Source of the DNA: Verrucomicrobiales bacterium
GTDB lineage: Bacteria; Verrucomicrobiota; Verrucomicrobiia; Limisphaerales; JAYPXF01
Reading direction: 5' to 3'
Assembly: GCA_002715965.1 (NCBI GenBank)
Contig: PBAL01000020.1
Coordinates: 160,861-224,860 of the forward strand
Length of the DNA stretch: 64,000 nucleotides
In this document: positions 7,238-17,542 of the stretch, in pieces
Numbering within the stretch: position 1 is the stretch's first letter
Layout of the letters: each line of letters opens with the position of its first letter
The notes under the pieces: generated by a model
The model's input: the letters and a program-made list of their open reading frames with translations, nothing else
The model's database searches: none
Told to the model about the DNA's origin: nothing
Translations under genes and position numbers: made by a program

Positions 7238-10156
7238 GTGGCGAAGCGGAACGGCTCATGCATTTCCCTGAAAGGAGTGCGACACAACAACCTGAAGGGA
7301 TTCGACCTCGACATTCCGCTGGGCAAACTCGTCGTCTTTACCGGCCTGAGCGGATCGGGAAAGAGCTCGCTGGCGTTCGACACGCTCTATGCCGAAGGGC
7401 AACGGAGATACATTGAAACGTTTTCCCCCTATGCCCGGCAGTTTTTCGACCGGATGGACAAGCCGCAGGTCGGCCGGATCGAAGGCATTCCTCCAGCGAT
7501 AGCGATCGAACAACGGAACAGCGTTCGCACCACCCGGTCGACGGTGGGAACAATGACCGAGGTATGCGATTTCATGAAAATGCTCTGGCCGCATCTTTCA
7601 CAGCTCTTCTGTCGTGAATGCGACCAGCCGGTGGGCAAGGAATCATCACCATCGGTGTGGAAACACATCCTGAAAGAAGCGAAAGGCCGGCGGGCGATGA
7701 TCGCCTTCGATCTTCCGGTATCGAAGAAACTGTCCGTCGCCGACTCGCTCAAACTGGTGGCAAGGCAGGGGTATCAGAGGCTGTTGATCGGCGGAGCGCC
7801 GGTGCGAATTGAGGAAGCTGAGGCCCAACTGAAAAAGGGAACGAAATGTCTGACAGTGGTTCAGGATCGGGTCGGAATCAGCACCCACAACCGCTCGCGT
7901 TTCGTCGAGGCCTGCGATCAGGCTTATCACTTTGGGAAAGGACATCTGGTTGTCCTGCTCGAATCAGACACCGGCGGAAGACCGGAAGTGAGATTGTTTT
8001 CCAATCGCCATCACTGCGCGAGCTGCGACATCGATTACCGCGAGCCGACCGGTTCGCTCTTCTCATTCAATCACCCGTTCGGAGCCTGTCCGGAATGCAA
8101 GGGTTTCGGCCGCATTATCACGATAGACTATGAACTGGCCATTCCCGATCGAACGCTCGCGCTTGCCGGCGGAGCTGTGAAACCGTGGCGCAGCGGATTC
8201 AGCGCGGAATGCCAGTCGGATCTGAAAAAGTTTTGCAAGACGGCCGGCATATCAATGACCACGCCCTTCAAAGACCTTTCAGAATCCACCCAGCGGTGGG
8301 TGATCGAGGGCGATCCGGACTATGGCATCGACGATGAGCACGAATGGCCACGCGCATGGTACGGTGTGAAGGGCTACTTCCGCTGGCTGGAGAGCAAATC
8401 CTACAAAATGCACGTGCGTGTACTGCTCTCGCGCTATCGTGCCTATTCGGTCTGTCCGATTTGCCGTGGCAAACGACTGCAACCGGAAGCACTCGCGTTT
8501 CAATTGCCGATAGAGCGCATCTCACTGGCGGATTTTTACGATCTCACGATCGCGGACGCGGGTGACATGCTTCGCAAGATTCGCTCACGAATGAAGGGCT
8601 TGAAGAAGAATGATCCGATGGCCCTGGCACTCACTGAGGCAGCTTCGCGAATCGGTTTCCTCAACGAGGTCGGTCTGGGTTACCTGACGCTCAATCGTCC
8701 GATGCGAACCCTATCCGGAGGCGAGACCGAACGGGTCAGCCTGACATCATGCATCGGGACCCGCCTGGTCAACACGCTCTACGTTTTGGACGAACCAAGC
8801 GTGGGGTTGCATCCGCGCGACACAGAACGCCTGATCACGGTGGTCAAAGAGTTGCGTGATCTGGGCAACACGGTGGTCGTTGTCGAACACGAAGCGGAGA
8901 TGATGCGTGCTGCGGACGAAATCGTGGACCTTGGGCCGGGGCACGGAGAGAGCGGTGGCGACCTGGTCTTTCAAGGACATTATTCGCGAATTCTTAAATC
9001 GTCGAAATCGTTGACCGGAAAATATCTCGCGGGGAAGACGAGGATTGAAATTCCGAAGAGACGCCCTCGCGCCGGGAGGTGGCTCAAGCTCGTCGGCGCC
9101 GACAAGAACAACCTCCAGAACCTGACGGTCAAACTGCCGCTGGAACGCTTCATTTGCATCACGGGCGTGAGTGGTTCGGGGAAGACAACGCTTGTTCGCG
9201 AAGAGCTGCTCCCGGCCTTGCGCGCCGTGCTTGGTGGCGAGGAGGAAGGCAAAAAGGCCTCCGATCGTATGGAAGCAGATGCGGATACGGAAGCCGATGG
9301 CGGAACCGTCGGATCTCACGTCGAAGGCTGTGATGGATTGAGCCGGGTGGTCTTGGTCGATCAATCCACGCTTGGAAAAACTCCCCGTTCCAATCCGGCT
9401 GTTTACATCGGCGCGTTCGAGGACATTCGAGAGGTATTTGCGCGATCCGAGCTGGCGAAGGAACGTGGAATGAAGGGCAGTTCGTTCAGTTTCAATTCCA
9501 CCCGCGGCCAATGTGAGCGATGCCGTGGGGCCGGCTTTGAGAAGATCGAAATGCAGTTTCTCAGCGACGTGTTTGTGAAGTGTCCCGCCTGCGACGGCTG
9601 CCGTTATCAATCGCATATTCTTGAAGTAAAGATTGGCGAACAACAGTGGAGCGTCGCTGATGTGCTCGCTGCGACGATTGATGAGTGCGTTGAGTTTCTC
9701 GGACAATTTGACGATTCCCGCTTCGCCGGAAAAGCGCAGCCGAAGCTGCAGCTGCTTCAGGAAGTGGGGCTTGGCTACCTGCGACTCGGGCAGCCGATCA
9801 ACACGCTTTCAGGTGGTGAATGCCAGCGGCTCAAGCTGGTCAGCCACCTCGCGGAAGTGGTTGGCCGGGAAGGTGACGGAATTCTCTTCCTCTTTGATGA
9901 ACCCACGACCGGGCTGCACTTTGACGACGTGCGCGTGTTGCATCTCGCGTTTCAACGACTGGTGGACGCCGGGCATACGGTGGTGGTGATCGAACACAAC
10001 CTCGATCTGACCAAGTGTGCCGACTGGATCATCGACCTGGGCCCGGAAGCCGGTGCGGGTGGAGGCAAGATCGTCGCAGAAGGAACGCCGGAGAAAATCG
10101 CCAAGGCTCGCGGGAGTCACACGGGGCGTTACTTGAAGCCGCTCTTGAAGAAGTAG
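7238..10156 (+). CDS. uvrA: Excinuclease ABC subunit A (UvrA family)
   Basis: The damage-recognition ATPase of nucleotide excision repair; it loads UvrB on damaged DNA. All expected parts are present in 972 residues: Walker A GLSGSGKSS at 36-44, GQRRYIETFSPYARQF, the UvrB-binding region (about 140-240), zinc finger CASC...CPEC (about 260-290), ABC signature LSGGETERV (about 493) with Walker B VLDEPSVGLHP, second Walker A GVSGSGKTT (about 645), the C-terminal zinc finger CERC...CPACDG (about 758-785), signature LSGGECQRL (about 858) and FDEPTTGLHF. An acidic insert of about 35 residues rich in E, D and A follows the second Walker A, which is not usual for UvrA1. The start is GTG 7238; it leaves the first beta strand intact, so later starts are unlikely. 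It may be a paralogue of the main UvrA. Confidence 0.95.
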   Translation: MAKRNGSCISLKGVRHNNLKGFDLDIPLGKLVVFTGLSGSGKSSLAFDTLYAEGQRRYIETFSPYARQFFDRMDKPQVGRIEGIPPAIAIEQRNSVRTTRSTVGTMTEVCDFMKMLWPHLSQLFCRECDQPVGKESSPSVWKHILKEAKGRRAMIAFDLPVSKKLSVADSLKLVARQGYQRLLIGGAPVRIEEAEAQLKKGTKCLTVVQDRVGISTHNRSRFVEACDQAYHFGKGHLVVLLESDTGGRPEVRLFSNRHHCASCDIDYREPTGSLFSFNHPFGACPECKGFGRIITIDYELAIPDRTLALAGGAVKPWRSGFSAECQSDLKKFCKTAGISMTTPFKDLSESTQRWVIEGDPDYGIDDEHEWPRAWYGVKGYFRWLESKSYKMHVRVLLSRYRAYSVCPICRGKRLQPEALAFQLPIERISLADFYDLTIADAGDMLRKIRSRMKGLKKNDPMALALTEAASRIGFLNEVGLGYLTLNRPMRTLSGGETERVSLTSCIGTRLVNTLYVLDEPSVGLHPRDTERLITVVKELRDLGNTVVVVEHEAEMMRAADEIVDLGPGHGESGGDLVFQGHYSRILKSSKSLTGKYLAGKTRIEIPKRRPRAGRWLKLVGADKNNLQNLTVKLPLERFICITGVSGSGKTTLVREELLPALRAVLGGEEEGKKASDRMEADADTEADGGTVGSHVEGCDGLSRVVLVDQSTLGKTPRSNPAVYIGAFEDIREVFARSELAKERGMKGSSFSFNSTRGQCERCRGAGFEKIEMQFLSDVFVKCPACDGCRYQSHILEVKIGEQQWSVADVLAATIDECVEFLGQFDDSRFAGKAQPKLQLLQEVGLGYLRLGQPINTLSGGECQRLKLVSHLAEVVGREGDGILFLFDEPTTGLHFDDVRVLHLAFQRLVDAGHTVVVIEHNLDLTKCADWIIDLGPEAGAGGGKIVAEGTPEKIAKARGSHTGRYLKPLLKK

Positions 10157-10208
10157 CGAGGATTCTTCGGGAGAAGCCCGAGGTTCAGTTTCCGCCGAAC
10201 TGCTCGGC

Positions 10209-11570
10209 CTACTTCTTCGTCTTGTGGATCTTGCGTTGCGGCTTTTCCTTTTTCGGAAGCCACTTCACCAGACGCTTTTTCAAGTCGATTGATCCGTCCA
10301 GCCTCGCGAGGTTCTTCCACTCGTAGGGATCCTCGCGCTCGTCATAGAGTTCCTCATCACCATTGGCGTAGCGGATGTAGCGATGCGTTTCCGTCCGCAC
10401 AGCATGATTGCCACGCCCATGCGTCGTGATGGCGGGGAACTTCCACCCGGCCTTCGGATTCTTCAGCAGGGGGATGATGTTGTGGCCGACGACATGTTTC
10501 GGTTTGTCGATGCCTGTGAGCGCGCAAAGCGTCGGGTATACGCTCATCAAATCGACCGGCCTTGTGGAACTGCTCCCCGCCATCGTCGTGCCCGGGGCCA
10601 CCCAGATGAATGGTACGCGAGTCGGTTCCTCCCAGACGGCGAACTTGCGCCAGTGCTCCTTCTCGCCGAACGACCAACCGTGATCGCTCCAGAGCACGAT
10701 GATCGTGTTGTCCTTTTGCGGGCTTTGCTCTACTGCGTCGAGCAGGCGGCCAACGTTCATGTCCGTGTAGGCGCAGGTCGCGAGATAGGATTGAATGGCG
10801 GCCTTCCAACGACCGCTCTTGAGAAACTTCGCATGGTCCCCGTTCGGATTGGCCATCTTCACACCAGCGGGCGGGATATCCGCAAGGTCGTTCTCGATGT
10901 GCGGGGGGAGCTGGATCGATTCGATCGGGAAGGCGTCGTAATACTTGCGCGGAACGACGAAGGGCAGATGCGGTTTGAAAAGTCCGCAGGCGATGAAGAA
11001 GGGCTTGTCCGATTTTTCCTGCAATCGCTTGATACAATAATCCGTCGTGTGCCAGTCCATCAGGTCCTCGTCTTTCAAATTGGGATGCACCTTGTCGTTG
11101 TGGTAGCCATCATTCTTCTCCACCCCCGGCCCATTCGAGTTGAGACCTTCACGGGACATGTAGTCCGTCCACTCCGATTCGTGATACGCCATGGAATGAT
11201 AAATCTTCCCCGCTCCGTATACGCGATAACCCGCATCGAGAAACTGCGCACTCAGCCCATCACCTGCGGGCTGATACCGCTTCCACTTGTGTCCGTTCTT
11301 GTAGCAACCGGTCGTCCAGGGGCGCCGTCCACCCATGATCGCGCAACGCGAAGGCTCGCAGGCCGGCACCGCGCAATAGGCGTTTCGAAATGTCGTTCCC
11401 ATCTTCGCCAACCGATCGATGTTGGGCGTTTGAGCTTGGGGATTTCGGCCCAGGTGGGTGACCCAGTGATTCAGGTCATCGATGGCGATGAACAGGACGT
11501 TTGGGCGGTCCGCCGATCTGGAAACGAGGGGCAGACAAAAGAGCAGGAACAGGAGACAAAATCGATTCAT
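10209..11570 (-). CDS. Secreted sulfatase, iduronate-2-sulfatase-like (CEPSR type)
   Basis: The 453-residue product has a signal peptide (MNRFCLLFLLFCLPLVSRSA) and then RPNVLFIAIDDLNHW, with metal-binding aspartates. The modification motif is CEPSR (bases 11347-11361), followed by GGRRPW. The IDDLNHW phrase and CEPSR are typical of the iduronate/choline-sulfatase-like branch. The chain ends LYDEREDPYEWKNLA, then a short Lys-rich tail. The ATG at 11570 is chosen because it starts the signal peptide; the longer open frame to 11960 only shadows the neighbouring gene. The 3' end converges on uvrA 52 bases away, where a small hairpin (TCGGG...CCCGA, about 10170-10187) lies. The natural substrate is unknown; a sulfated polysaccharide is likely. 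Confidence 0.93.
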   Translation of the reverse strand: MNRFCLLFLLFCLPLVSRSADRPNVLFIAIDDLNHWVTHLGRNPQAQTPNIDRLAKMGTTFRNAYCAVPACEPSRCAIMGGRRPWTTGCYKNGHKWKRYQPAGDGLSAQFLDAGYRVYGAGKIYHSMAYHESEWTDYMSREGLNSNGPGVEKNDGYHNDKVHPNLKDEDLMDWHTTDYCIKRLQEKSDKPFFIACGLFKPHLPFVVPRKYYDAFPIESIQLPPHIENDLADIPPAGVKMANPNGDHAKFLKSGRWKAAIQSYLATCAYTDMNVGRLLDAVEQSPQKDNTIIVLWSDHGWSFGEKEHWRKFAVWEEPTRVPFIWVAPGTTMAGSSSTRPVDLMSVYPTLCALTGIDKPKHVVGHNIIPLLKNPKAGWKFPAITTHGRGNHAVRTETHRYIRYANGDEELYDEREDPYEWKNLARLDGSIDLKKRLVKWLPKKEKPQRKIHKTKK

Positions 11571-11685
11571 GGGTTCGGATGATAGAAAGCCGTGGCGGGA
11601 ATGAAACACCCATTTGCCTCGGAGCGGGGGGGGGATTCTCGATTGCGCGGTTGATCTCAGCCAGTCTCCCGCGCGAGAACAGACT

Positions 11686-12252
11686 TCAGATGGAATTGGG
11701 GAATTCCGGAACGAGCACGGAGGCTGAGACAGGCCCTTCCGAAGCGAAAAACTCCACCGTATTGTCTTCCTTGCAGATCCAGACTTCCTTGGCGCCACGC
11801 TCAAAGTAGAGGGCGCGCTTCTGGCGCATTTCATCCTCGGAATTCGACGGGGAAAGAACCTCAATGCAAATCTCCGGAGCCTCTGGATACGGAGTCGCCA
11901 GTCCCCACCGTGCATGGAACTCTTTGGAAAACCAGACGACATCGGCAACCTTCGTTCCATCGCTGGTATCGATCGAGCACTCCGGCAAGACCTCTCCGTC
12001 GTCCAGAAGGCGGAGGAGATGCCTGATCAGACGGCTTTGGCGAAAACTGTGTTCGTTCGAAGCCGGACCCATGACGATTTGGCCCATGCCATTCATCTCA
12101 ATGCGATACTGAAGGTCTTTCAGGTCTGGGTTTTCACAGACTTCCTGCCAATTCACTTGATCAATATGTAATCGATTAATGCATATTCCAACATTCTTTT
12201 CCAAACTGCCGATAAGTCGATCCGCAATCCAACATCCGGCACACCTCTCCAT
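11686..12252 (-). CDS. Uma2 family (DUF820) putative endonuclease
   Basis: The product is recognised by the family pattern: an N-terminal NWQEVCENPDLKDL helix, IEMNGMGQIVMGPAS, ADVVWFSKEF, the acidic PEICIEVLSPSN motif that holds predicted metal ligands of the PD-(D/E)XK fold, KRALYFERGAKEVWIC, and a final short strand. Uma2 proteins are abundant in cyanobacteria and other environmental bacteria; their biological role is not settled. The start is uncertain. ATG 12252 gives 188 residues with an N-terminus unlike the family, whereas GTG 12156 would begin right at VNWQEV, as most relatives do. It stands alone, on the same strand as the sulfatase downstream. Confidence 0.85.
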   Translation of the reverse strand: MERCAGCWIADRLIGSLEKNVGICINRLHIDQVNWQEVCENPDLKDLQYRIEMNGMGQIVMGPASNEHSFRQSRLIRHLLRLLDDGEVLPECSIDTSDGTKVADVVWFSKEFHARWGLATPYPEAPEICIEVLSPSNSEDEMRQKRALYFERGAKEVWICKEDNTVEFFASEGPVSASVLVPEFPNSI

Positions 12253-12363
12253 TTCAGCTCGAATAACTCAGCAATTTCGTCCTTCTAAATCCCCAATCAT
12301 TCCGCCAAATATTTGGACATTCACTGGTTCGACCGTTACAACGGGCCAGTTTCAGAGCACAAA

Positions 12364-13566
12364 ATGAAGAAAATCACCCTGTTGATTGGAACCTTCGCCG
12401 GATCGCTTCTTCTGGCCCTCGACGCATCTGCGGCGGGCAAGATCGATTTTAAGAAGGATATCGCCAGCATCCTTGAAAAACGCTGCATCGAATGCCACGG
12501 CCCCGATAAGAAGAAGGGTGGCCTCCGTCTGCACACCAAAGACGAGGCCGTTCAGGATGAAATTATCACGCCCGGGAAGCCGGACGAAAGCGAGGTGTAT
12601 GCCCGCATCGTCTTGCCGAAGGACGACGATGATATCATGCCTCCCAAAGGCGATCCCCTGACCACTGCGGAACAGCAGAAGATTAAAGACTGGATTTCGC
12701 AGGGTGCGATCTGGCCGAGCGGGTTTGTGATTGGCGGCGCCGCGCTGGCAAAGAAAGAGGAGGGCCCCGGACCAGCCGCGACTCCGGATGAGAAGAAGGC
12801 TATCGCTGAGCTTGAAAAGGCCGGCGTCAGCGTCCGCCAGATTGCTCAGAAGCTAAACTGGACCTACGTCAACCTGCGCGTCATTGGTTCAAAGTTTGAC
12901 GCCAAGGTCTTTGCCCAACTCGCCCGCGTTCAGACTCTCCAGGAACTCAATGCAGCCGGCGTCAACCTGACCGCTGCCGACATCGCCAACATCGGGAAGC
13001 TCAAGAACCTCAAACGCCTCCATCTCGAACACACCACCGTGGACGACAAGACGCTTGCTCCGGTGAAGAACCTCGCAAACCTCGAATACCTCAACCTCTT
13101 CAACACCAAGGTCACCGACGCAGGTCTCAACCAACTGGCCAGCCTCAAGAAACTCAAGAGCCTCTACCTCTTCCAGACCAAGACCACCGGAAAGGGAGTT
13201 GCGGCGTTGAAGAAACAGATGCCCAAGACCTACATCGACACCGGCTGGGACCTGAAAGAACTCGAAAAGATCAAAGCCGAAATCAAGGCCCGCGAAGAAG
13301 CTCGCAAGAAGAAGGAAGAAGAGGAAAAGAAGAAGGCCGAGGCCAAAAAGAAAGCCGATGCGGAAGCGAAGAAGAAAGCGGAGGCGAAGAAGAAAGCGGA
13401 GGCGAAGAAGAAGGCCGATGCGGAGGCGAAGAAGAAAGCGGAAGCCGAGGCCAAGAAGAAGGCTGAGGCAGCCAAAAAGAAGCCCGCTGCGAAAAAGCCT
13501 GCCGCCAAGAAACCGGCTCCGAAAAAGGCCGCTCCAAAGAAAAAGGCCGACGACAAGAAGAAGTAA
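12364..13566 (+). CDS. Secreted c-type cytochrome (PSCyt1)-LRR protein with Lys/Ala-rich tail
   Basis: The ATG at 12364 starts a clear signal peptide (MKKITLLIGTFAGSLLLAL). Residues about 25-120 form a planctomycete-type cytochrome c domain with haem motif CIECHG, then GGLRLHTK, and DIMPPKGDPLT, whose Met is the likely axial ligand. Residues about 165-290 are leucine-rich repeats of the LKNLKRLHLEHT type. The last 100 residues (from about 303) are nearly all K, A and E in KKKAEA units, ending with KKPAAKK and KKK. PSCyt1 plus LRR is a common arrangement in planctomycetes and verrucomicrobia; the very basic tail on a secreted protein could bind acidic glycans or the cell wall, which is inference. 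A strong terminator follows. Confidence 0.9.
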   Translation: MKKITLLIGTFAGSLLLALDASAAGKIDFKKDIASILEKRCIECHGPDKKKGGLRLHTKDEAVQDEIITPGKPDESEVYARIVLPKDDDDIMPPKGDPLTTAEQQKIKDWISQGAIWPSGFVIGGAALAKKEEGPGPAATPDEKKAIAELEKAGVSVRQIAQKLNWTYVNLRVIGSKFDAKVFAQLARVQTLQELNAAGVNLTAADIANIGKLKNLKRLHLEHTTVDDKTLAPVKNLANLEYLNLFNTKVTDAGLNQLASLKKLKSLYLFQTKTTGKGVAALKKQMPKTYIDTGWDLKELEKIKAEIKAREEARKKKEEEEKKKAEAKKKADAEAKKKAEAKKKAEAKKKADAEAKKKAEAEAKKKAEAAKKKPAAKKPAAKKPAPKKAAPKKKADDKKK

Positions 13567-13599
13567 TCCGGAATTCATTCGATTCTTACATTTCACAAG

Positions 13600-13622
13600 G
13601 CGGCCTGCGGGCCGCTTTTTTT
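13600..13622 (+). terminator. Rho-independent terminator after the cytochrome-LRR gene
   Basis: GCGGCC (13600-13605), loop TGCG, GGCCGC (13610-13615), then a run of seven T. It lies 34 bases past the stop codon. Confidence 0.9.
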
Positions 13623-13684
13623 GCGCGCTTTGCGGGGCCGATTCCGGAATGGAGTTTCGTGGTGTTTATTCGCATCTTCGCACC

Positions 13685-14164
13685 ATGCAGAAGGTCAACA
13701 CCAACGAGCTGGAAGAATTCGAATGGAAATCGCCCAATGGCAATTTTGGCGGTGCGGGCAAGGAAATTTCAGAGGCGCTGGGCCGAGAGCCGCAATCAAC
13801 GGACTTGCTGAAACGACATCCCTTTGATGTGGAGATCCTGCGCATCCCGGCAGGCAAGGCACCGTATCCGTTTCATTCCCATTCCGCTCAATGGGAGTTC
13901 TATCATGTGATCTCCGGATCAGGTTCCGTGCGTGATGATGAAGGCACGACGCCGATCGTGGCTGGGGACGCGTTCCTCTTCAGACCGGGCGAGGCCCATC
14001 AATTGCGCAACGATGGCACAGAAGATTTAATCGTTTACGTCGTCGCCGACAATCCAATCGGTGAATCGTGTCATTACCCGGACAGCGGGAAGTGGTTGGT
14101 ACGCTCGCCCGAGAACCGTCTGATGCGTTCGGACGCGCTGGAGTATTACGATGGTGAGGAGTAG
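13685..14164 (+). CDS. Cupin domain protein
   Basis: A single-domain cupin of 159 residues. Motif 1 is seen as PYPFHSHSAQWEFYHVISG (metal-binding His residues and Glu) and motif 2 as GDAFLFRPGEAHQLRN. Between them lies a short loop, and after them a strand DLIVYVVADN. A C-terminal segment with HYPDSGKW follows, often seen in small cupins of unknown substrate. ATG 13685 is used; an in-frame ATG at 13649 would add 12 residues. It stands between the terminator of the previous gene and a large repeat element, so it is probably a single-gene transcript. The reaction cannot be told; it could be a sugar-binding or dioxygenase-like protein. Confidence 0.85.
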   Translation: MQKVNTNELEEFEWKSPNGNFGGAGKEISEALGREPQSTDLLKRHPFDVEILRIPAGKAPYPFHSHSAQWEFYHVISGSGSVRDDEGTTPIVAGDAFLFRPGEAHQLRNDGTEDLIVYVVADNPIGESCHYPDSGKWLVRSPENRLMRSDALEYYDGEE

Positions 14165-14190
14165 ATACGAATCCCGAGCTCTCGTTCGTC

Positions 14191-14600
14191 CGGTTTCTTA
14201 ATCGTTGTCTCAATCCTTGTCTGGAGCGTACTGCAAAAAGAATGTCGGATGCAATTCTGGTCAGAATGCTTTCCAATGACAGAGACCCCATCGGCGTTGC
14301 GCCGATGGTGAACAAGATTGTTGGCTAAATCCGTCTCATATACACCGCGGCTCCATCCAGCTTGTCTGGAGGGTGAAGAAGTTTCACACGCGGTATTCAC
14401 AGGTGCACCGGATCAACTGATTCACCATCGGCACAAGGCCGATGGGGCCCATTGGATGATGATATCGGTTAGCTCACCAATCTTTCTCATCACCGAGACA
14501 AGCTCGGTGGGCTCGTTTGTCCCTTCAGTTTCCGATATCCTTTTGCACTTCGCTCCAATTCTCCGAGATTGAGACAACGATGAGGACAAGGATTAAGATC
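14191..14600. repeat. Large imperfect inverted repeat enclosing ACAAG-loop hairpins
   Basis: The 446-base gap from 14165 to 14610 has no gene but is highly structured. Outer arms of about 60 bases (14191-14247 and 14531-14600) are imperfect reverse complements; both include a TCTTAATC end, CGTTGTCTCAATC, GGAGCG and TGCAAAA. Inside are perfect hairpins: CATCGGCG-TTG-CGCCGATG (14289-14307), TCCAG-CTTGT-CTGGA (14356-14370), CCATCGGC-ACAAG-GCCGATGG (14425-14445) and CACCGAG-ACAAG-CTCGGTG (14491-14509). Three of the four share the same five-base loop (ACAAG, or CTTGT read on the other strand) on different stems. No transposase is present; it could be a non-autonomous mobile or REP-type cluster. 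Confidence 0.65.
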
Positions 14601-14610
14601 CTGATGCGGG

Positions 14611-15756
14611 CTACTTCTTCACCCAGTTCGGAACCTTGCCATTACCGGTGGATTCCCCAGCCAGCAACCAGGTCAGGTTGAATCGGGCAAGAGTTGATTG
14701 GCCCTTGGCCTCATAATGCAGGTAGATCCAGCCTTCGCTCGGCGTTCCCGGGCGTCCGGAGTTCATCGAGGAATAGGCGCTGGGTCCCGCGTCAACGAGC
14801 CGCTTGATCGGCCAGCTCTTGCCTCCGTCAAAGCTGCCCCAGACGGTGATTCGTTCGCGGGTCTTGTTGGAGGTGTCCAGGTTGCTGAAGACGAGGATGT
14901 CGCGTCCATCGACGGGCAGGCGCGTCAAACCACCCATGCAGCCATAGGCGCGATCCTGCCTTCCGTCGGGAAGGACGCCGATGATCTTCCAGTCCTTCCA
15001 GGTATGGCCACCGTCCGTGCTCCATGCCTCGCGCCGGCGCGTCGGCGTCTTGACTTCCGGCCAATGGACGCGCGAGTTGTAATAGAGCGTGCCGTCGGAC
15101 AACTCGGCGATGCAGGCTTCACCGGTTCCCATCTCCGGAAACGGTTCGCTCGGCTTCCAGGTCTTCCCATGGTCGTCGCTGTAAATCGCCGAGGTGTAAT
15201 GCTTGGGCCAGCGGGCAGATTCGTTCTTGCCGGCGTAATCACGGGCGGGACGAATGATCCGTCCCGCATGTTTCCCGTGGCGCAATGTGATCCCGGCGTC
15301 GTTCATGTGCATGGACAACTCATTGCCGCGTGAGTCCTTCGCGATATTCACCGGGACGGACTTCCAGGTCTTCCCGTCGTCGGAACTGCGGAAGATTGTC
15401 AACTTTGCCGGCGGGTGTTTTTCCTCAACAAACACGAACAGGTCGCCGGTATTCTCATCAACAATTCCCCCGCCACCCTGGAAGCCGGGTTGTGCGATCA
15501 CCATTTCCTTGCCCCAGGTCTTGCCACCGTCCTCGCTGCGACGGACGCGGAAGCGCTTGTTCCCATACGTGGCAACGAGCGTGCCCTTGGTGGTTACCAG
15601 GATGTTCGGAAAGCGTTCCCCCTTGAAGACCGTGCTCTTGGCAAAACGTGCCTTGCCGACAAACGGCTTGAGCGGCCCTTCGAACTTGTTTCCCGCGAGA
15701 ATAGACGTGCTCAGGACGAACAGAACCAGTAGAGACAAAGTAATGCGAATTGGCAT
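14611..15756 (-). CDS. Secreted sialidase-like BNR/Asp-box protein
   Basis: The 381-residue product has a signal peptide (MPIRITLSLLVLFVLSTS). Several Asp-boxes of the S-x-D-x-G-x-T-W type mark a six-bladed sialidase propeller: SEDGGKTW, SSDDGKTW, SDDHGKTW, STDGGHTW and SFDGGKSW. The arginine-bearing IIRPARDYAG segment and GTLYYNSR fit the exo-alpha-sialidase-like group found beside sulfatases. Whether it truly cleaves sialic acid is doubtful; many verrucomicrobial relatives are annotated only as BNR repeat proteins. ATG 15756 is chosen over TTG 15762. The AlkC gene upstream reads in the same direction 51 bases away, but the functions are unrelated. Confidence 0.88.
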   Translation of the reverse strand: MPIRITLSLLVLFVLSTSILAGNKFEGPLKPFVGKARFAKSTVFKGERFPNILVTTKGTLVATYGNKRFRVRRSEDGGKTWGKEMVIAQPGFQGGGGIVDENTGDLFVFVEEKHPPAKLTIFRSSDDGKTWKSVPVNIAKDSRGNELSMHMNDAGITLRHGKHAGRIIRPARDYAGKNESARWPKHYTSAIYSDDHGKTWKPSEPFPEMGTGEACIAELSDGTLYYNSRVHWPEVKTPTRRREAWSTDGGHTWKDWKIIGVLPDGRQDRAYGCMGGLTRLPVDGRDILVFSNLDTSNKTRERITVWGSFDGGKSWPIKRLVDAGPSAYSSMNSGRPGTPSEGWIYLHYEAKGQSTLARFNLTWLLAGESTGNGKVPNWVKK

Positions 15757-15807
15757 GGGCAAATTAGTGAGTGAGCCAAGGACGAAGGCAATCGAAAACG
15801 CCTGCGT

Positions 15808-17383
<1,576 letters not shown>

Positions 17384-17490
17384 CACGCGCCCGGGTAGCC
17401 ATCACTCGGGTGCATGAACATGTCACATATGTGTGCATGTTCGTGTAGGTTGGTTTTTGTTCTGTTGCTTCCGTCCGACTTGGTCCCAAA

Positions 17491-17520
17491 GAAAAAAGCC
17501 AAGGCGATTGCCTCGGCTTT
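17491..17520 (-). terminator. Terminator of the gltA-sucC-sucD cluster
   Basis: On the minus strand AAGCCGAGGC, loop AATC, GCCTTGGCTT is followed by a T run. It begins about 20 bases after the sucD stop codon. The stem has one mismatch. Confidence 0.85.
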
Positions 17521-17542
17521 CCTGAATCTCATTGGTCTCCGC

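Noticed and set aside
10168-10187. Hairpin TCGGG...CCCGA after uvrA as a terminator
   Set aside because: The stem is short and there is no T run on either strand, so I did not list it as a terminator.
10383-11582. Long plus-strand open frame of 399 codons
   Set aside because: It is the antisense of a clear sulfatase gene with signal peptide and CEPSR motif, and has no family features.
13358-13684. Upstream extension of the cupin frame
   Set aside because: It overlaps the Lys/Ala tail of the previous gene in another frame and crosses a strong terminator.
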